DNA from: Streptomyces caelestis
Lineage (GTDB): Bacteria; Actinomycetota; Actinomycetes; Streptomycetales; Streptomycetaceae
Length of the DNA stretch: 17,945 nucleotides
Assembly (NCBI RefSeq): GCF_001279005.1
Contig: NZ_LGCN01000253.1
Location: 1 to 17,945 of the forward strand
Reading direction: 5' to 3'
Shown here: positions 1-7,365 of the stretch, piece by piece
How positions within the stretch are numbered: position 1 is the first letter of the stretch
How the letters are laid out: the number at the start of each line of letters is the position of its first letter
Translations under genes and position numbers: made by a program
Notes under the pieces: model-generated
Database searches by the model: none
What the model saw: the letters and a program-made list of their open reading frames with translations, nothing else
Told to the model about the DNA's origin: nothing

Positions 1-6
1 GGGCGG

Positions 7-20
7 GGGAACGCTTTCCC
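7..20 (-). terminator. Possible small hairpin downstream of the TIGR03089 gene
   Basis: GGGAA and TTCCC form a 5-bp stem around the loop CGCT. It lies about 46 bases beyond the stop codon of the leftward gene that ends at 67. The stem is short and there is no U-tract, so it is only a weak terminator candidate. Nothing else is visible in bases 1-66. Confidence 0.25.
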
Positions 21-66
21 GGGGCGTGGGGCGGCGCCTTTCACGGCCCGGTGGCCGGCGGTGCCG

Positions 67-828
67 TCACCGGGCGATGACCGTCACCCGTTCGCTCTCC
101 ACCCGCTTGTCCAGGGCGTCGCCCCCGAGGCGGTCCAGGTTCCGGCACAGCACCACGGAGCCGCCGGTCGCCAGCGGTCCGTACAGGCCCGTGTTCAGGC
201 CCTCCCACGTGTCGTACGGCCGCCCCGACAGGATCCGCGAGCCCGGTCCGGTCAGGCCGAGCTCCGGCGCCTCGGCCCGGGCCCGCTCGACCACCTCCGC
301 CCCGGTGAACTCCCGGCCCGCCACGATCAGCGCCGGCTCCTCGGGGTCGACCGGCGCGTACGGCACGAAGCGGTCGCCCTGCCCCGGCACCTCGACGGCG
401 TAGTCGGCGAAGCCCTCCGGCGGCTGCGGGAAGCGCCCGCCGAGCGGCCTGAGCGCCAGCGCGATCCTGGGCCCCGAGCAGGCCCGCGCGGCCTCCAGGG
501 ACTCCGGCTCCGGACCGCTGACGGCCACGTCGGCCGCCGCCGGGTCCCCGGCCACGTCCGCGATCGCGCCCACCGACGCGCACGCCAGCAGCCAGACCGC
601 CGTCTGCCAGTGCGCGGGCAGCAGCAGGGCCACCCGGTCACCGGGTTCGACGGACAGTTCGTCCTGGAGGAGGTTGGCGGTCTTGGCCACCCAATTGGCG
701 AAGGTGGCCACGGACAATTCGACGCGTTCGCCCGTGGCGTCGTCGTAGAAGGTCACCAGGGGGCGTCCCGGGTCCGCGGTGAGCGCGGAACCCAGCAGGT
801 CGGCAGGGGTGCGGTCGGTGGCGTTCAC
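67..828 (-). CDS. TIGR03089 family protein (truncated AMP-binding-enzyme-like)
   Basis: The product is 253 aa. It resembles only the N-terminal part of acyl-CoA synthetase/AMP-ligase proteins: a segment like VTFYDDATGERVELS, then EPGDRVALLLPAHWQTAVW and a small-residue-rich stretch, as in the first subdomain of the ANL fold. The Ser/Thr/Gly-rich ATP-binding loop and the C-terminal lid domain are absent. This matches the actinobacterial TIGR03089 family, whose members are about this length and have no assigned reaction. I chose the GTG start at 828 (VNATDRTPADLL) because the 28 codons upstream are Arg/Gly-rich and unlike a protein. There is no Shine-Dalgarno, but TACGCT lies 7 bases upstream, consistent with a leaderless mRNA. 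It is divergent to the amidase gene. Function is unknown and catalysis is doubtful. Confidence 0.8.
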   Translation of the reverse strand: MNATDRTPADLLGSALTADPGRPLVTFYDDATGERVELSVATFANWVAKTANLLQDELSVEPGDRVALLLPAHWQTAVWLLACASVGAIADVAGDPAAADVAVSGPEPESLEAARACSGPRIALALRPLGGRFPQPPEGFADYAVEVPGQGDRFVPYAPVDPEEPALIVAGREFTGAEVVERARAEAPELGLTGPGSRILSGRPYDTWEGLNTGLYGPLATGGSVVLCRNLDRLGGDALDKRVESERVTVIAR

Positions 829-835
829 CCGCGCA

Positions 836-841
836 AGCGTA
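836..841 (-). promoter_or_regulatory. Candidate -10 box for a leaderless TIGR03089 transcript
   Basis: TACGCT on the minus strand fits the Streptomyces housekeeping -10 pattern TAnnnT and ends 7 bases before the GTG start at 828. No convincing -35 is visible. The same hexamer stands 8 bases before the start of the metallopeptidase gene at 15092. Confidence 0.35.
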
Positions 842-908
842 CGCGGACCCGTCCGCGCGCACCGCCCGCCGGGGGCACCGGTTCGGGGGAACGGGTTCCG
901 ACAGGCCG

Positions 909-937
909 TCAACTTCCCGATGGACAGATTTGTCTGA
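909..937 (+). promoter_or_regulatory. ECF-sigma-like promoter candidate for the amidase gene
   Basis: TCAACTT (909-915) and GTCTGA (932-937) are separated by 16 bases. That resembles the AAC-type -35 and GTC-type -10 elements of extracytoplasmic-function sigma factors, which often control envelope genes. The -35 lacks the usual GG. The predicted start of transcription (about 942-945) falls at or just after the ATG at 940, which would favour the in-frame ATG at 958. This is inference from the motif only. Confidence 0.3.
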
Positions 938-939
938 CT

Positions 940-2439
940 ATGTCCAAGCTCAGGGGCATGCGTGGAATTCTTGCTTCCTCAATCGGTGTCACCTGCGCCG
1001 CCGCCCTCGCCCTCCCGCTCGCCCCGCCCGCCACCGCGGCGGACGCGGAACCGGCGCCGACGGCAGAAGCGGCCACGCGCGCAGCGGTGACGGCCCGGCC
1101 CGACGTACCCGGCAGCACCCGGTCGCTGCCCCTGAGACCCCTCGCCCGTGACCGTGCCTCCGGCGCCGCCGTCCTCGGTCTGGCCCCGCGGGCCGTACGG
1201 CCCTTCTCCCTGCTCGGCGTCGTCTGGGACGACCCCGCCACCGAACTCCACGGCCGCGTCCGGGTCCGCACCCGGGCGACAGGCACCGGCGCCTGGTCCG
1301 GCTGGCGGGACGTCGAGACGCACTACGCCGACCACGGGGCCGACCCGGGCGGCGCGGAGGGCGCCGCGGACGGGGTCCGCGGCGCCACGGCGCCGCTGTG
1401 GGTGGGGGAGTCGGACGGGGTGGAGATCCGGGTTCTGCCGGAGCCCGGTGAGGACGTGGGCGAGGGCGAGGAGGAGGGGTCCGGGGGCGGTGCGTTCGGG
1501 CTCGACGAGTCGGGAGACGGCGAGTCCGGGCTCGGCGAGTCCGGACTCGGTGAGCCGGGAGTCGTCGAGCCGGAGGCCGACGAGCCCGAGGACGGCGACC
1601 ACGCGGGGGTGCCCTCCGGGCTGCGGCTCGAACTCGTCGACCCCGGGGAGGAAACCCCGGACGGCCCGCGCACCGGCGCCATGAGCGCCGAGGCGACCGC
1701 CGCCTCCGCGGCCAACTCCGCACTCGCGCCGCTCGGCGCCCTGGAGCTCCCCGCGCTGAACGACGAACGGACCCGGCGGGAGTACCTCGCCCTGCGCGGG
1801 GCCGAACTGACCGGGCGGCAGCGGGCCGAGCCGTACATCGGGCCGCGCCCCGCCATCGTCACCCGGCGCGGCTGGGGGGCCGACGAGAGCCTGCGGGAGA
1901 AGCGGTTCGTGTACACCGGCAAGGTCAAGGCGGCCTTCGTGCACCACACCGCCTCCGGCAACACCTACACGTGCGCGCAGGCCCCTTCGCTCGTCCGCGG
2001 GTTCTACCGCTACCACGTGCGGAGCCTGGGCTGGCGGGACATCGGCTACAACTTCCTCGTCGACAAGTGCGGCAGGATCTACGAGGGCCGGGCCGGGGGA
2101 GTGGCGAAGCCGGTCAAGGGGGCCCACACCCTCGGGTTCAACACCAACACCACGGGCATCGCGGTGATCGGCTCCTACGGCTCCAAGAAGCCGTCCTCCT
2201 CCGCCGTGAAGGCCGTCGCCCGGCTCACCGCGTGGAAACTCGGGCTGCACGGGATGAATCCGCGCGCCAAGACATATCTGAAGTCCGCCGGTGGCAATCT
2301 CTACCGCAAAGGCAAGAAGGTGCGACTGAACGTGATCTCCGGTCACCGGGACGGGTTCAACACCTCGTGCCCAGGGGGGAAGCTGTACAAGAAGCTCGGC
2401 ACCGCGCGCTCCACGGCGGCTCGTTACCAGGGCCGCTGA
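940..2439 (+). CDS. Secreted N-acetylmuramoyl-L-alanine amidase, PGRP/amidase_2 type
   Basis: The product is 499 aa. Residues 1-36 form a Sec signal peptide (basic start, Ala/Leu core, ATA-ADA cleavage region). About 130 residues of a poorly recognised domain follow, then a Glu/Gly/Asp-rich linker (about 168-224) with GLGES-type near-repeats, then the catalytic domain (about 310-495). The zinc and catalytic residues of T7-lysozyme/PGRP amidases are all visible: H335 in VHHTASG, Y370 in GWRDIGYNF, and H469, T475 and C477 in SGHRDGFNTSCPG. It should cleave the MurNAc-L-Ala bond of peptidoglycan outside the cell. ATG 940 was chosen as the first start that includes the whole signal peptide. ATG 958 (MRGILASS) is an alternative, and neither has a good ribosome site. 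The reading frame continues far upstream but that part overlaps the divergent gene and is not protein-like. The gene is followed closely by the GDP-mannose gene. Confidence 0.9.
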   Translation: MSKLRGMRGILASSIGVTCAAALALPLAPPATAADAEPAPTAEAATRAAVTARPDVPGSTRSLPLRPLARDRASGAAVLGLAPRAVRPFSLLGVVWDDPATELHGRVRVRTRATGTGAWSGWRDVETHYADHGADPGGAEGAADGVRGATAPLWVGESDGVEIRVLPEPGEDVGEGEEEGSGGGAFGLDESGDGESGLGESGLGEPGVVEPEADEPEDGDHAGVPSGLRLELVDPGEETPDGPRTGAMSAEATAASAANSALAPLGALELPALNDERTRREYLALRGAELTGRQRAEPYIGPRPAIVTRRGWGADESLREKRFVYTGKVKAAFVHHTASGNTYTCAQAPSLVRGFYRYHVRSLGWRDIGYNFLVDKCGRIYEGRAGGVAKPVKGAHTLGFNTNTTGIAVIGSYGSKKPSSSAVKAVARLTAWKLGLHGMNPRAKTYLKSAGGNLYRKGKKVRLNVISGHRDGFNTSCPGGKLYKKLGTARSTAARYQGR

Positions 2440-2478
2440 TACGGGCCGGGCGCTCCTTCCTGCTGGAGACGGTCTGCA

Positions 2479-2484
2479 TACACT
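2479..2484 (+). promoter_or_regulatory. Candidate -10 box upstream of the guanylyltransferase
   Basis: TACACT fits TAnnnT and lies 51 bases before the GTG start at 2536. The -35 region (about 2457-2462, TTCCTG) is poor. Transcription would begin inside the adjacent inverted repeat, so promoter and hairpin may be functionally linked or one of the two calls is wrong. Confidence 0.25.
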
Positions 2485-2512
2485 GGCCGGCCGAAAGACA
2501 GTTCGGCCGGTC
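2485..2512 (+). terminator. 9-bp perfect hairpin between amidase and guanylyltransferase
   Basis: CCGGCCGAA (2487-2495) and TTCGGCCGG (2502-2510) are perfect inverted copies around a 6-base loop. A wobble and a G-C pair extend the stem to 2485/2512. It starts 46 bases after the amidase stop and 24 bases before the next start. It can be read as an amidase terminator or as a 5'-leader or operator element of the guanylyltransferase. There is no T-run. Confidence 0.45.
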
Positions 2513-2535
2513 CCGGCAGGAAGCAGAGACGACAG

Positions 2536-3618
2536 GTGACAGAAGCGATCCTCCTGGTCGGCGGCAAGGGCACGCGGCTGCGACCGCTCACGGTGCACAC
2601 GCCCAAGCCCATGGTCCCGGCGGCCGGGGTGCCCTTCCTCACGCACCAGCTGGCGAGAGCGAGGGCGGCGGGCGTCGAGCACATCGTCCTGGCCACGTCC
2701 TACCTGGCGGAGGTCTTCGAGCCGTACTTCGGCGACGGGGCGGCCCTCGGGCTGCACATCGAGTACGTGACGGAGGAGGAGCCGCTCGGTACGGGCGGCG
2801 CCATCCGGAACGTCGCGTCCCGGCTGCACTCGGGGCCGGACGAGCCGGTGCTGATCTTCAACGGGGACATCCTGACGGGGCTGGACATCCGGGCGCTGGT
2901 GCGCACCCACGAGACGACCGGCGCGGACGTCTCGCTGCACCTGACGAAGGTGACGGATCCGCGGGCCTACGGGCTGGTGCCGACGGACGACACGGGGAGG
3001 GTGCTCGCCTTCCTGGAGAAGCCGCAGACGCCGGAGGAGATCGTCACCGACCAGATCAACGCGGGGGCGTACGTCTTCCGCCGGTCGGTGATCGACACGA
3101 TCCCGGCGGGGCGGGTGGTGTCGGTGGAGCGGGAGACGTTCCCGGGGCTGCTGACGGCGGGGGCGCATCTGCAGGGGATGGTCGACTCCACGTACTGGCT
3201 GGACCTGGGGACCCCGGCGGCCTTCGTGCGGGGCTCGGCGGACCTGGTGCTGGGCCGTGCGCCGTCGCCGGCGGTGCCCGGGCGCTGCGGGGACCGGCTG
3301 GTGCTCCCCACGGCGACCGTGGCGCCGGACGCGAAGCTGGCGGGCGGGACGGTGGTGGGCGAGGGCGCGTTCGTGGCGGAGGGCGCGCGCGTCTTCGGCA
3401 GCACGATCCTGCCGGGGGCGGTGATCGAACCGGGCGCGGTCATCACCGACTCGCTGATCGGTACGCGGGCACGGGTGGGCGAACACACGGTCCTCACCGG
3501 CACGGTCATAGGCGACGGAGCGGTCGTCGGCCCCCGCAACGAACTCCGCGAGGGCGCCCGCGTCTGGTGCGACGCGACCATCCCGGCGGGCGCCCTCCGC
3601 TTCTCCTCGGACCAGTGA
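2536..3618 (+). CDS. manC: Mannose-1-phosphate guanylyltransferase (GDP-mannose pyrophosphorylase)
   Basis: The product is 360 aa. The N-terminal nucleotidyltransferase domain (1 to about 235) shows the nucleotide-binding signature GGKGTRLRPLT (residues 9-19) and the PKP motif around K24. It also has FNGDIL with D111 as a metal/phosphate Asp, EKP near 160, and a WLDLGTP sugar-site motif. The C-terminal part (about 255-350) is a left-handed beta-helix of hexapeptide repeats (GTVVGEGAFVAEGARVFGSTILPGAVI...). This is the two-domain layout of actinobacterial GDP-mannose pyrophosphorylases such as Mycobacterium Rv3264c. It makes GDP-mannose from mannose-1-phosphate and GTP in the cytosol, which fits with phosphomannomutase at the other end of the window. 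GTG 2536 puts the protein directly at the Rossmann strand TEAILLVGG; a weak AGGAAG lies 12 bases upstream. A different NDP-sugar specificity cannot be excluded from sequence alone. Confidence 0.88.
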   Translation: MTEAILLVGGKGTRLRPLTVHTPKPMVPAAGVPFLTHQLARARAAGVEHIVLATSYLAEVFEPYFGDGAALGLHIEYVTEEEPLGTGGAIRNVASRLHSGPDEPVLIFNGDILTGLDIRALVRTHETTGADVSLHLTKVTDPRAYGLVPTDDTGRVLAFLEKPQTPEEIVTDQINAGAYVFRRSVIDTIPAGRVVSVERETFPGLLTAGAHLQGMVDSTYWLDLGTPAAFVRGSADLVLGRAPSPAVPGRCGDRLVLPTATVAPDAKLAGGTVVGEGAFVAEGARVFGSTILPGAVIEPGAVITDSLIGTRARVGEHTVLTGTVIGDGAVVGPRNELREGARVWCDATIPAGALRFSSDQ

Positions 3619-3981
3619 CCGTCCGGTCCGGTGAGGGCTTGGGCAGCGCCTGATGCCGGTGGGTGGGCCGGGGCCGCGTCGGGGGTGTCCGTCCTCGGAC
3701 CGGCGCGGATCACGCCTGCCGGAGGGGGCGCGGGGCGCGGACACGCCGGCCGCTGCGGGCGGCCACCCCCGCCCCGACCCCTCCACGCCGTACGCGACCA
3801 CCCGCCGCGTCAGCCGCGTCAGTCGCGGGCAGTGGTGCCTCCCCCAGTGCCTTAAGGGCCTGGGAGGTACCCCCAGGGCGGCACGGGTGGGCGCGACGGC
3901 GCCTCGCGAGCGCCGGGCTGCGCGAGTACCCCCCGGTCCGCGCCGACGCCGTGCACCCGCGAACCCCGGCCCGGCCGAACC
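3619..3981. other. Gene-free convergent intergenic region
   Basis: These 363 bp lie between the stop codons of the rightward guanylyltransferase and the leftward DNA glycosylase. I see no credible reading frame. The right half (3804-3870 and following) holds the repeat/hairpin element described separately. The rest is very GC-rich and contains no feature I can name. Confidence 0.6.
3804..3870. repeat. Intergenic repeat, copy A: 9-bp tandem units plus imperfect hairpin
   Basis: GCCG at 3804-3807 is followed by two 9-bp units, CGTCAGCCG (3808-3816) and CGTCAGTCG (3817-3825), then CGGGCAG (3826-3832) and GTGCCTCCCCC (3835-3845). The last part starts an imperfect hairpin, 3835-3847 pairing with 3860-3870. 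Its stem has a two-base bulge, an internal loop and a CTTAAG apex at 3851-3856. The order of elements is the same as in the repeat after manB (17862-17940). It probably acts as a bidirectional terminator between the convergent genes and looks like a dispersed Streptomyces intergenic repeat. Confidence 0.6.
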
Positions 3982-4983
3982 TCAGAGCCGCCCAATGTCC
4001 CCGTACGGCATCCGCGGCGCCCGCCGCCCCGGCACCCTCCCGCTCAGCAGGATCAACCGCGCGGCCCGGTGCCGCTGCCCCGCGTACGGCTCCAACAGCG
4101 ACAACATCACCGCGTCATCCGCGTACCGGTCCCCCGCCAGCGCCCACCCCACGATCCCCGGCAGATGCAGATCCCCCACGGTCACCGCGTCCACCGCCCC
4201 GTGACTCCGCTGCACCGTCTCCGCCGACGTCCACGGCCCGATCCCCGGCACCAGCTCCAACCGCGCCTGCGCCTCGGCAGGAGGCATCCCCACCGCCTCC
4301 TCCAGCCGCGCAGCGACCCGCACCGCCCGCAGAACCGTCGACGCCCGCTTGTCGTCGACCCCGGCCCGATGCCACTCCCAGGAGGGAATCAGCGCCCACG
4401 TCCGGGGTGCCGGCATCACCGACATCCGTTCCGGCGCGGGCCCGGGCGCCGGCTCCCCGTACTTCCGTACCAGCAGCCGCCAGGCCCGGTACGCCTCACC
4501 CGTCGTGACCTTCTGCTCCAGAATCGACGGGATCAGCGACTCCAGCACCAGCCCGGTCCGCGTCAGCCGCAGTCCCGGACGCCGGTGCCGGGTCAGCGCC
4601 AGCAGCCTGTGCCGGGGCACGAAGGCGGACGGATCGTCGGCGGCGCCGAGCATCTCCGGCAGCTTGTCCAGGAGCCAGTCGGCGCCCGGCCCCCACGCCT
4701 CGCCCCGGATCCCGTCCGGACGCCCCGTCACCCGCAGCGTCCCCGGCCCCGCCGGAGTCAGGCTGGCCCGCCACACGGAACCGTCCGGCAGCGCCCGGAA
4801 CGTCGGGTCCCCCGGCCCCCGTCGCAGCGGCCCGAGAACCAGTCCGAGGTCCAGGGGTCCCTCCGGCGCCCACGTCCGTACGCGGGCGGGGACAGGTGCC
4901 CGGCGGGGGGTTCCCACGGGCACGGCGACCTGGCCGCCGCGCACGTCCGTACGTGCCGGGCGGGGTGCGAAACGTCCTGCCAC
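3982..4983 (-). CDS. DNA-3-methyladenine glycosylase-like HhH-GPD protein
   Basis: The product is 333 aa. It carries the helix-hairpin-helix of the HhH-GPD superfamily, VPGIGPWTSAETV (residues about 245-257). The catalytic-Asp position follows as D271 in VTVGDLHLPG, matching the spacing in AlkA. The core helices with SLIPSILEQKVTTGEAYRAW (149-168) correspond to the start of the glycosylase domain, and the N-terminal 120 residues resemble the AlkA N-domain region. It should excise alkylated or otherwise damaged purines in base-excision repair. The GTG start at 4983 (VAGRFAPRPAR) has GGGA six bases upstream; a longer N-terminus would overlap fbiB. It lies 67 bp downstream of fbiB in the same direction, so it may be co-transcribed, although a hairpin separates them. 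In mycobacteria a different DNA-modifying gene follows fbiB. Confidence 0.85.
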   Translation of the reverse strand: MAGRFAPRPARTDVRGGQVAVPVGTPRRAPVPARVRTWAPEGPLDLGLVLGPLRRGPGDPTFRALPDGSVWRASLTPAGPGTLRVTGRPDGIRGEAWGPGADWLLDKLPEMLGAADDPSAFVPRHRLLALTRHRRPGLRLTRTGLVLESLIPSILEQKVTTGEAYRAWRLLVRKYGEPAPGPAPERMSVMPAPRTWALIPSWEWHRAGVDDKRASTVLRAVRVAARLEEAVGMPPAEAQARLELVPGIGPWTSAETVQRSHGAVDAVTVGDLHLPGIVGWALAGDRYADDAVMLSLLEPYAGQRHRAARLILLSGRVPGRRAPRMPYGDIGRL

Positions 4984-5011
4984 GAGAGATCCCAGGGGTG
5001 GAAGTGGAGCG

Positions 5012-5031
5012 GGGCCCCTGTGAGGGGGCCC
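5012..5031 (-). terminator. Hairpin between fbiB and the glycosylase gene
   Basis: GGGCCCC (5012-5018) and GGGGCCC (5025-5031) make a 7-bp all-GC stem with a 6-base loop. It sits 20 bases beyond the fbiB stop and 29 bases before the glycosylase start. It may terminate or attenuate transcription leaving fbiB; there is no U-tract. Confidence 0.4.
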
Positions 5032-5050
5032 TATGAGGGTAGGCGCACGC

Positions 5051-6352
5051 TCACCGCACCTCGATGAAACCGCCCGCGTCCCGCTCCGGCCGCGGGCGCG
5101 GGTCCTGTGCCGGGTGGCCGATCGCCACCGCGCCCATCGGGTCCCAGTCCGCGGGCAGGTCCAGGACCTCGCGGACCACCTCGCGGCAGAACATCGTCGA
5201 CGACACCCACGCCGAGCCCAGCCGCTCCCCGGCCAGGGCGACCAGGAAGTTCTGCACGCCGGCGCCCGTGGCGACCACGAACATCTCCCGCTCCGCGCCG
5301 TCCCGCCGCGCGTCCCCGTAGGTGTGCGAGCCGTCCATGACGAGGCAGGGGACGGCCAGGTACGGCGCGTTGCGCAGGACGTCGCCGCGGCGGACGCGCC
5401 GGGCGATCGACTCCTCGGTCCTGCCGTCGCGGCGCAGGTCGGCGATCCAGGCCTCGCGCATGGCGTCCAGGAGACGGGTGCGGGAACCGGGCGACTCCAG
5501 CAGCACGAACCGCCACGGCGTGGTGTGGTGCGGGGCCGGCGCCGTGACCGCCGCGGCCACCGCGCGGCGTACGGCTCCGGGGTCGACCGGTTCGTCCGTG
5601 AAGGCCCGCACCGTACGGCGCTGGGCCACCGCCTGGCGCACCGCCTCGGACGTGCCGAGGCGGAACATGTCGTCGCGCGCGCCGCGGACCATCGCCCGCG
5701 CGCCCTCGCCGTCGTCGGCCGCCACCACGTGCGGCAGTCCGCGGACCACGGCCACCGGGAGGCCGGACGCCTTGCCCTTGACCAGGTCGCCCGCCGCGGC
5801 GAGCTCGTCGGCCGTGGCGACGACCGTGGCGCCGAGCGGATTGCCGTGCGCGTCGGTGCCGCCGCGCAGGTCGTCCAGCACCCGGACGCCCGCCGCGCCG
5901 ATCGCGACATCGGTCAGCCCCGCACGCCAGGGCCGGCCGAAGGTGTCGGTGACGAGCACGCCGACCTCGACGCCGAGGGCCTCGCGCAGGCCCTGGCGGA
6001 TCGTGCGCGCGGAGGCGTCCGGATCCTCGGGCAGCAGCAGGACCGTACCGGCGGGGGTGTTGGAGGCGTCGACCCCGGCCGCGGCCATGACCAGGCCCTG
6101 CCGGTTCTCCACGATGCGCAGCGCGCCGCGCCGGGCCACCACGCGCACCGTCTCCGCGTCGATCGCGGCCTCCCGGTCCGTCGCCTCGACGATCCGGCCC
6201 TCCGCCTTGGAGACGATCTTCGAGGTGACGAGGAGGACGTCGCCGTCGGACAGGTCCGGTGCGGCGGCCGCGATCAGCTTGGCCAGGTCGTCGCCCTCGC
6301 GGATCTCGGGCAGGCCCGCCACGGGCCAGACCCGGTAGCCCGTGCCGCTCAT
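5051..6352 (-). CDS. fbiB: Bifunctional F420 synthesis protein: gamma-glutamyl ligase plus FMN reductase domain
   Basis: The product is 433 aa with two fused domains. Residues 1 to about 240 are a CofE-type F420-0:gamma-glutamyl ligase, with [15 protein letters not shown] (39-53), [18 protein letters not shown] (135-152) and the [13 protein letters not shown] region (182-194). Residues about 244-433 are a nitroreductase-fold FMN domain, with [23 protein letters not shown], and [23 protein letters not shown]. In actinobacterial FbiB the C-terminal domain reduces dehydro-F420-0 and the N-terminal domain adds the glutamate tail. The length agrees with the fused actinobacterial form rather than archaeal CofE (about 250 aa). 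The ATG at 6352 overlaps the fbiA stop by 4 bases (ATGA), indicating translational coupling. Confidence 0.95.
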   Translation of the reverse strand: MSGTGYRVWPVAGLPEIREGDDLAKLIAAAAPDLSDGDVLLVTSKIVSKAEGRIVEATDREAAIDAETVRVVARRGALRIVENRQGLVMAAAGVDASNTPAGTVLLLPEDPDASARTIRQGLREALGVEVGVLVTDTFGRPWRAGLTDVAIGAAGVRVLDDLRGGTDAHGNPLGATVVATADELAAAGDLVKGKASGLPVAVVRGLPHVVAADDGEGARAMVRGARDDMFRLGTSEAVRQAVAQRRTVRAFTDEPVDPGAVRRAVAAAVTAPAPHHTTPWRFVLLESPGSRTRLLDAMREAWIADLRRDGRTEESIARRVRRGDVLRNAPYLAVPCLVMDGSHTYGDARRDGAEREMFVVATGAGVQNFLVALAGERLGSAWVSSTMFCREVVREVLDLPADWDPMGAVAIGHPAQDPRPRPERDAGGFIEVR

Positions 6353-7332
6353 ACCGCCCGGACCTCCTCCGCCAGCGCCAGCGCCTCCCGCGCCATCCGC
6401 GCGGCCGCGTCGACGTCGGTCATCATCAGCGGTACGGCCCGGCAGCGGATCCCGGCCGCCTCGACGCGCTCCACGCAGCCCGCGTCGACCGTGTCGACCA
6501 GCCAGCCGTCCAGCAGGCCCGAGCCGTAGTGCTCGGCCACCGCCGGGGCCGTGGACTCCACGCCGACGGCCGCCAGCACCTTGTCGGCCATGCCGCGCAC
6601 GGGCGCGTCCCCGACGATCGGCGACAGGCCGATCACCGGCACGCCCGCGTTCGCGATCGCCTCCCGGATGCCGGGGACGGCGAGGATGGTGCCGACGGAG
6701 ACCACGGGGTTGGACGGCGGGAAGAGGATCACGTCGGCCTCGGCGATCGCCTCCAGGACGCCCGGCGCCGGCTTCGCCTGCTCCGCGCCGACCGGCACGA
6801 CCGCCTCGGCCGGCACCGAGGCCCGCAGCCGCACCCAGTACTCCTGGAAGTGGACCGCCTTGCGCTCGCCGGACCCCGCGGCGGAGCCGCTGTCGGGCAA
6901 CGTGACCGCCACATGGGTCTCCACGCGGTCGTCGGTCATCGGGATGAGGCGCACGCCGGGCTCCCAGCGGTCGCAGAGCGCCTCCGTCACCGCGCTGAGC
7001 GGAAAGCCGGCGCCGAGCATCTGCGTCCGCACGATGTGCGTGGCGAAGTCCCGGTCGCCGAGCCCGAACCACTCCGGGCCGACGCCGTACGCCGCGAGCT
7101 CCTCCTTGAGGTGGAAGGTCTCGTCGGTCCGCCCCCAGCCCTGCTCCTCGTTGATGCCGCCGCCGAGCGTGTACATCACCGTGTCGAGGTCCGGGCAGAC
7201 CTTCAGCCCGAAGAGGTGGATGTCGTCCCCGGTGTTGCCGATGACCGTGATGTCCGCGTCCGGCACGGCCCGCTTCAGACCGCGCAGGAAACGGGCACCG
7301 CCGATGCCGCCTGCCAGAACCACAATGCGCAT
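6349..7332 (-). CDS. fbiA: F420 synthesis transferase FbiA/CofD
   Basis: The product is 327 aa, the usual length. It begins [19 protein letters not shown], the Rossmann-like nucleotide loop of the CofD family. [21 protein letters not shown] (about 30-50) and [19 protein letters not shown] follow, both diagnostic. CofD/FbiA transfers the phospho-lactyl group, or in actinobacteria the phosphoenolpyruvyl group, from a guanosine-diphosphate donor to the deazaflavin FO, giving (dehydro-)F420-0. ATG 7332 was preferred to an in-frame start eight codons upstream. It has GAGGA at a good distance and puts the Rossmann strand at the N-terminus. The gene is 33 bp downstream of the dioxygenase and overlaps fbiB by 4 bp. 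Confidence 0.95.
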   Translation of the reverse strand: MRIVVLAGGIGGARFLRGLKRAVPDADITVIGNTGDDIHLFGLKVCPDLDTVMYTLGGGINEEQGWGRTDETFHLKEELAAYGVGPEWFGLGDRDFATHIVRTQMLGAGFPLSAVTEALCDRWEPGVRLIPMTDDRVETHVAVTLPDSGSAAGSGERKAVHFQEYWVRLRASVPAEAVVPVGAEQAKPAPGVLEAIAEADVILFPPSNPVVSVGTILAVPGIREAIANAGVPVIGLSPIVGDAPVRGMADKVLAAVGVESTAPAVAEHYGSGLLDGWLVDTVDAGCVERVEAAGIRCRAVPLMMTDVDAAARMAREALALAEEVRAV

Positions 7333-7365
7333 GGGGCCATCCTCGCAGGCCGCCACGGCATCGCG

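Noticed and set aside
888..910. GGAAC (888-892) and GTC (908-910) as an alternative ECF promoter for the amidase
   Set aside because: The 15-base spacing is short and the -10 continues as GTCAAC; the TCAACTT/GTCTGA pair with 16-base spacing is the better candidate.
61..939. N-terminal extension of the amidase frame
   Set aside because: It overlaps the divergent TIGR03089 gene, and the translated segment is Arg/Pro-rich; the signal peptide begins at 940.
979..3801. A 940-aa leftward open frame across the amidase and guanylyltransferase
   Set aside because: It is antisense to two well-recognised genes and has Arg/Pro/Gly-rich low-complexity composition with no motif.
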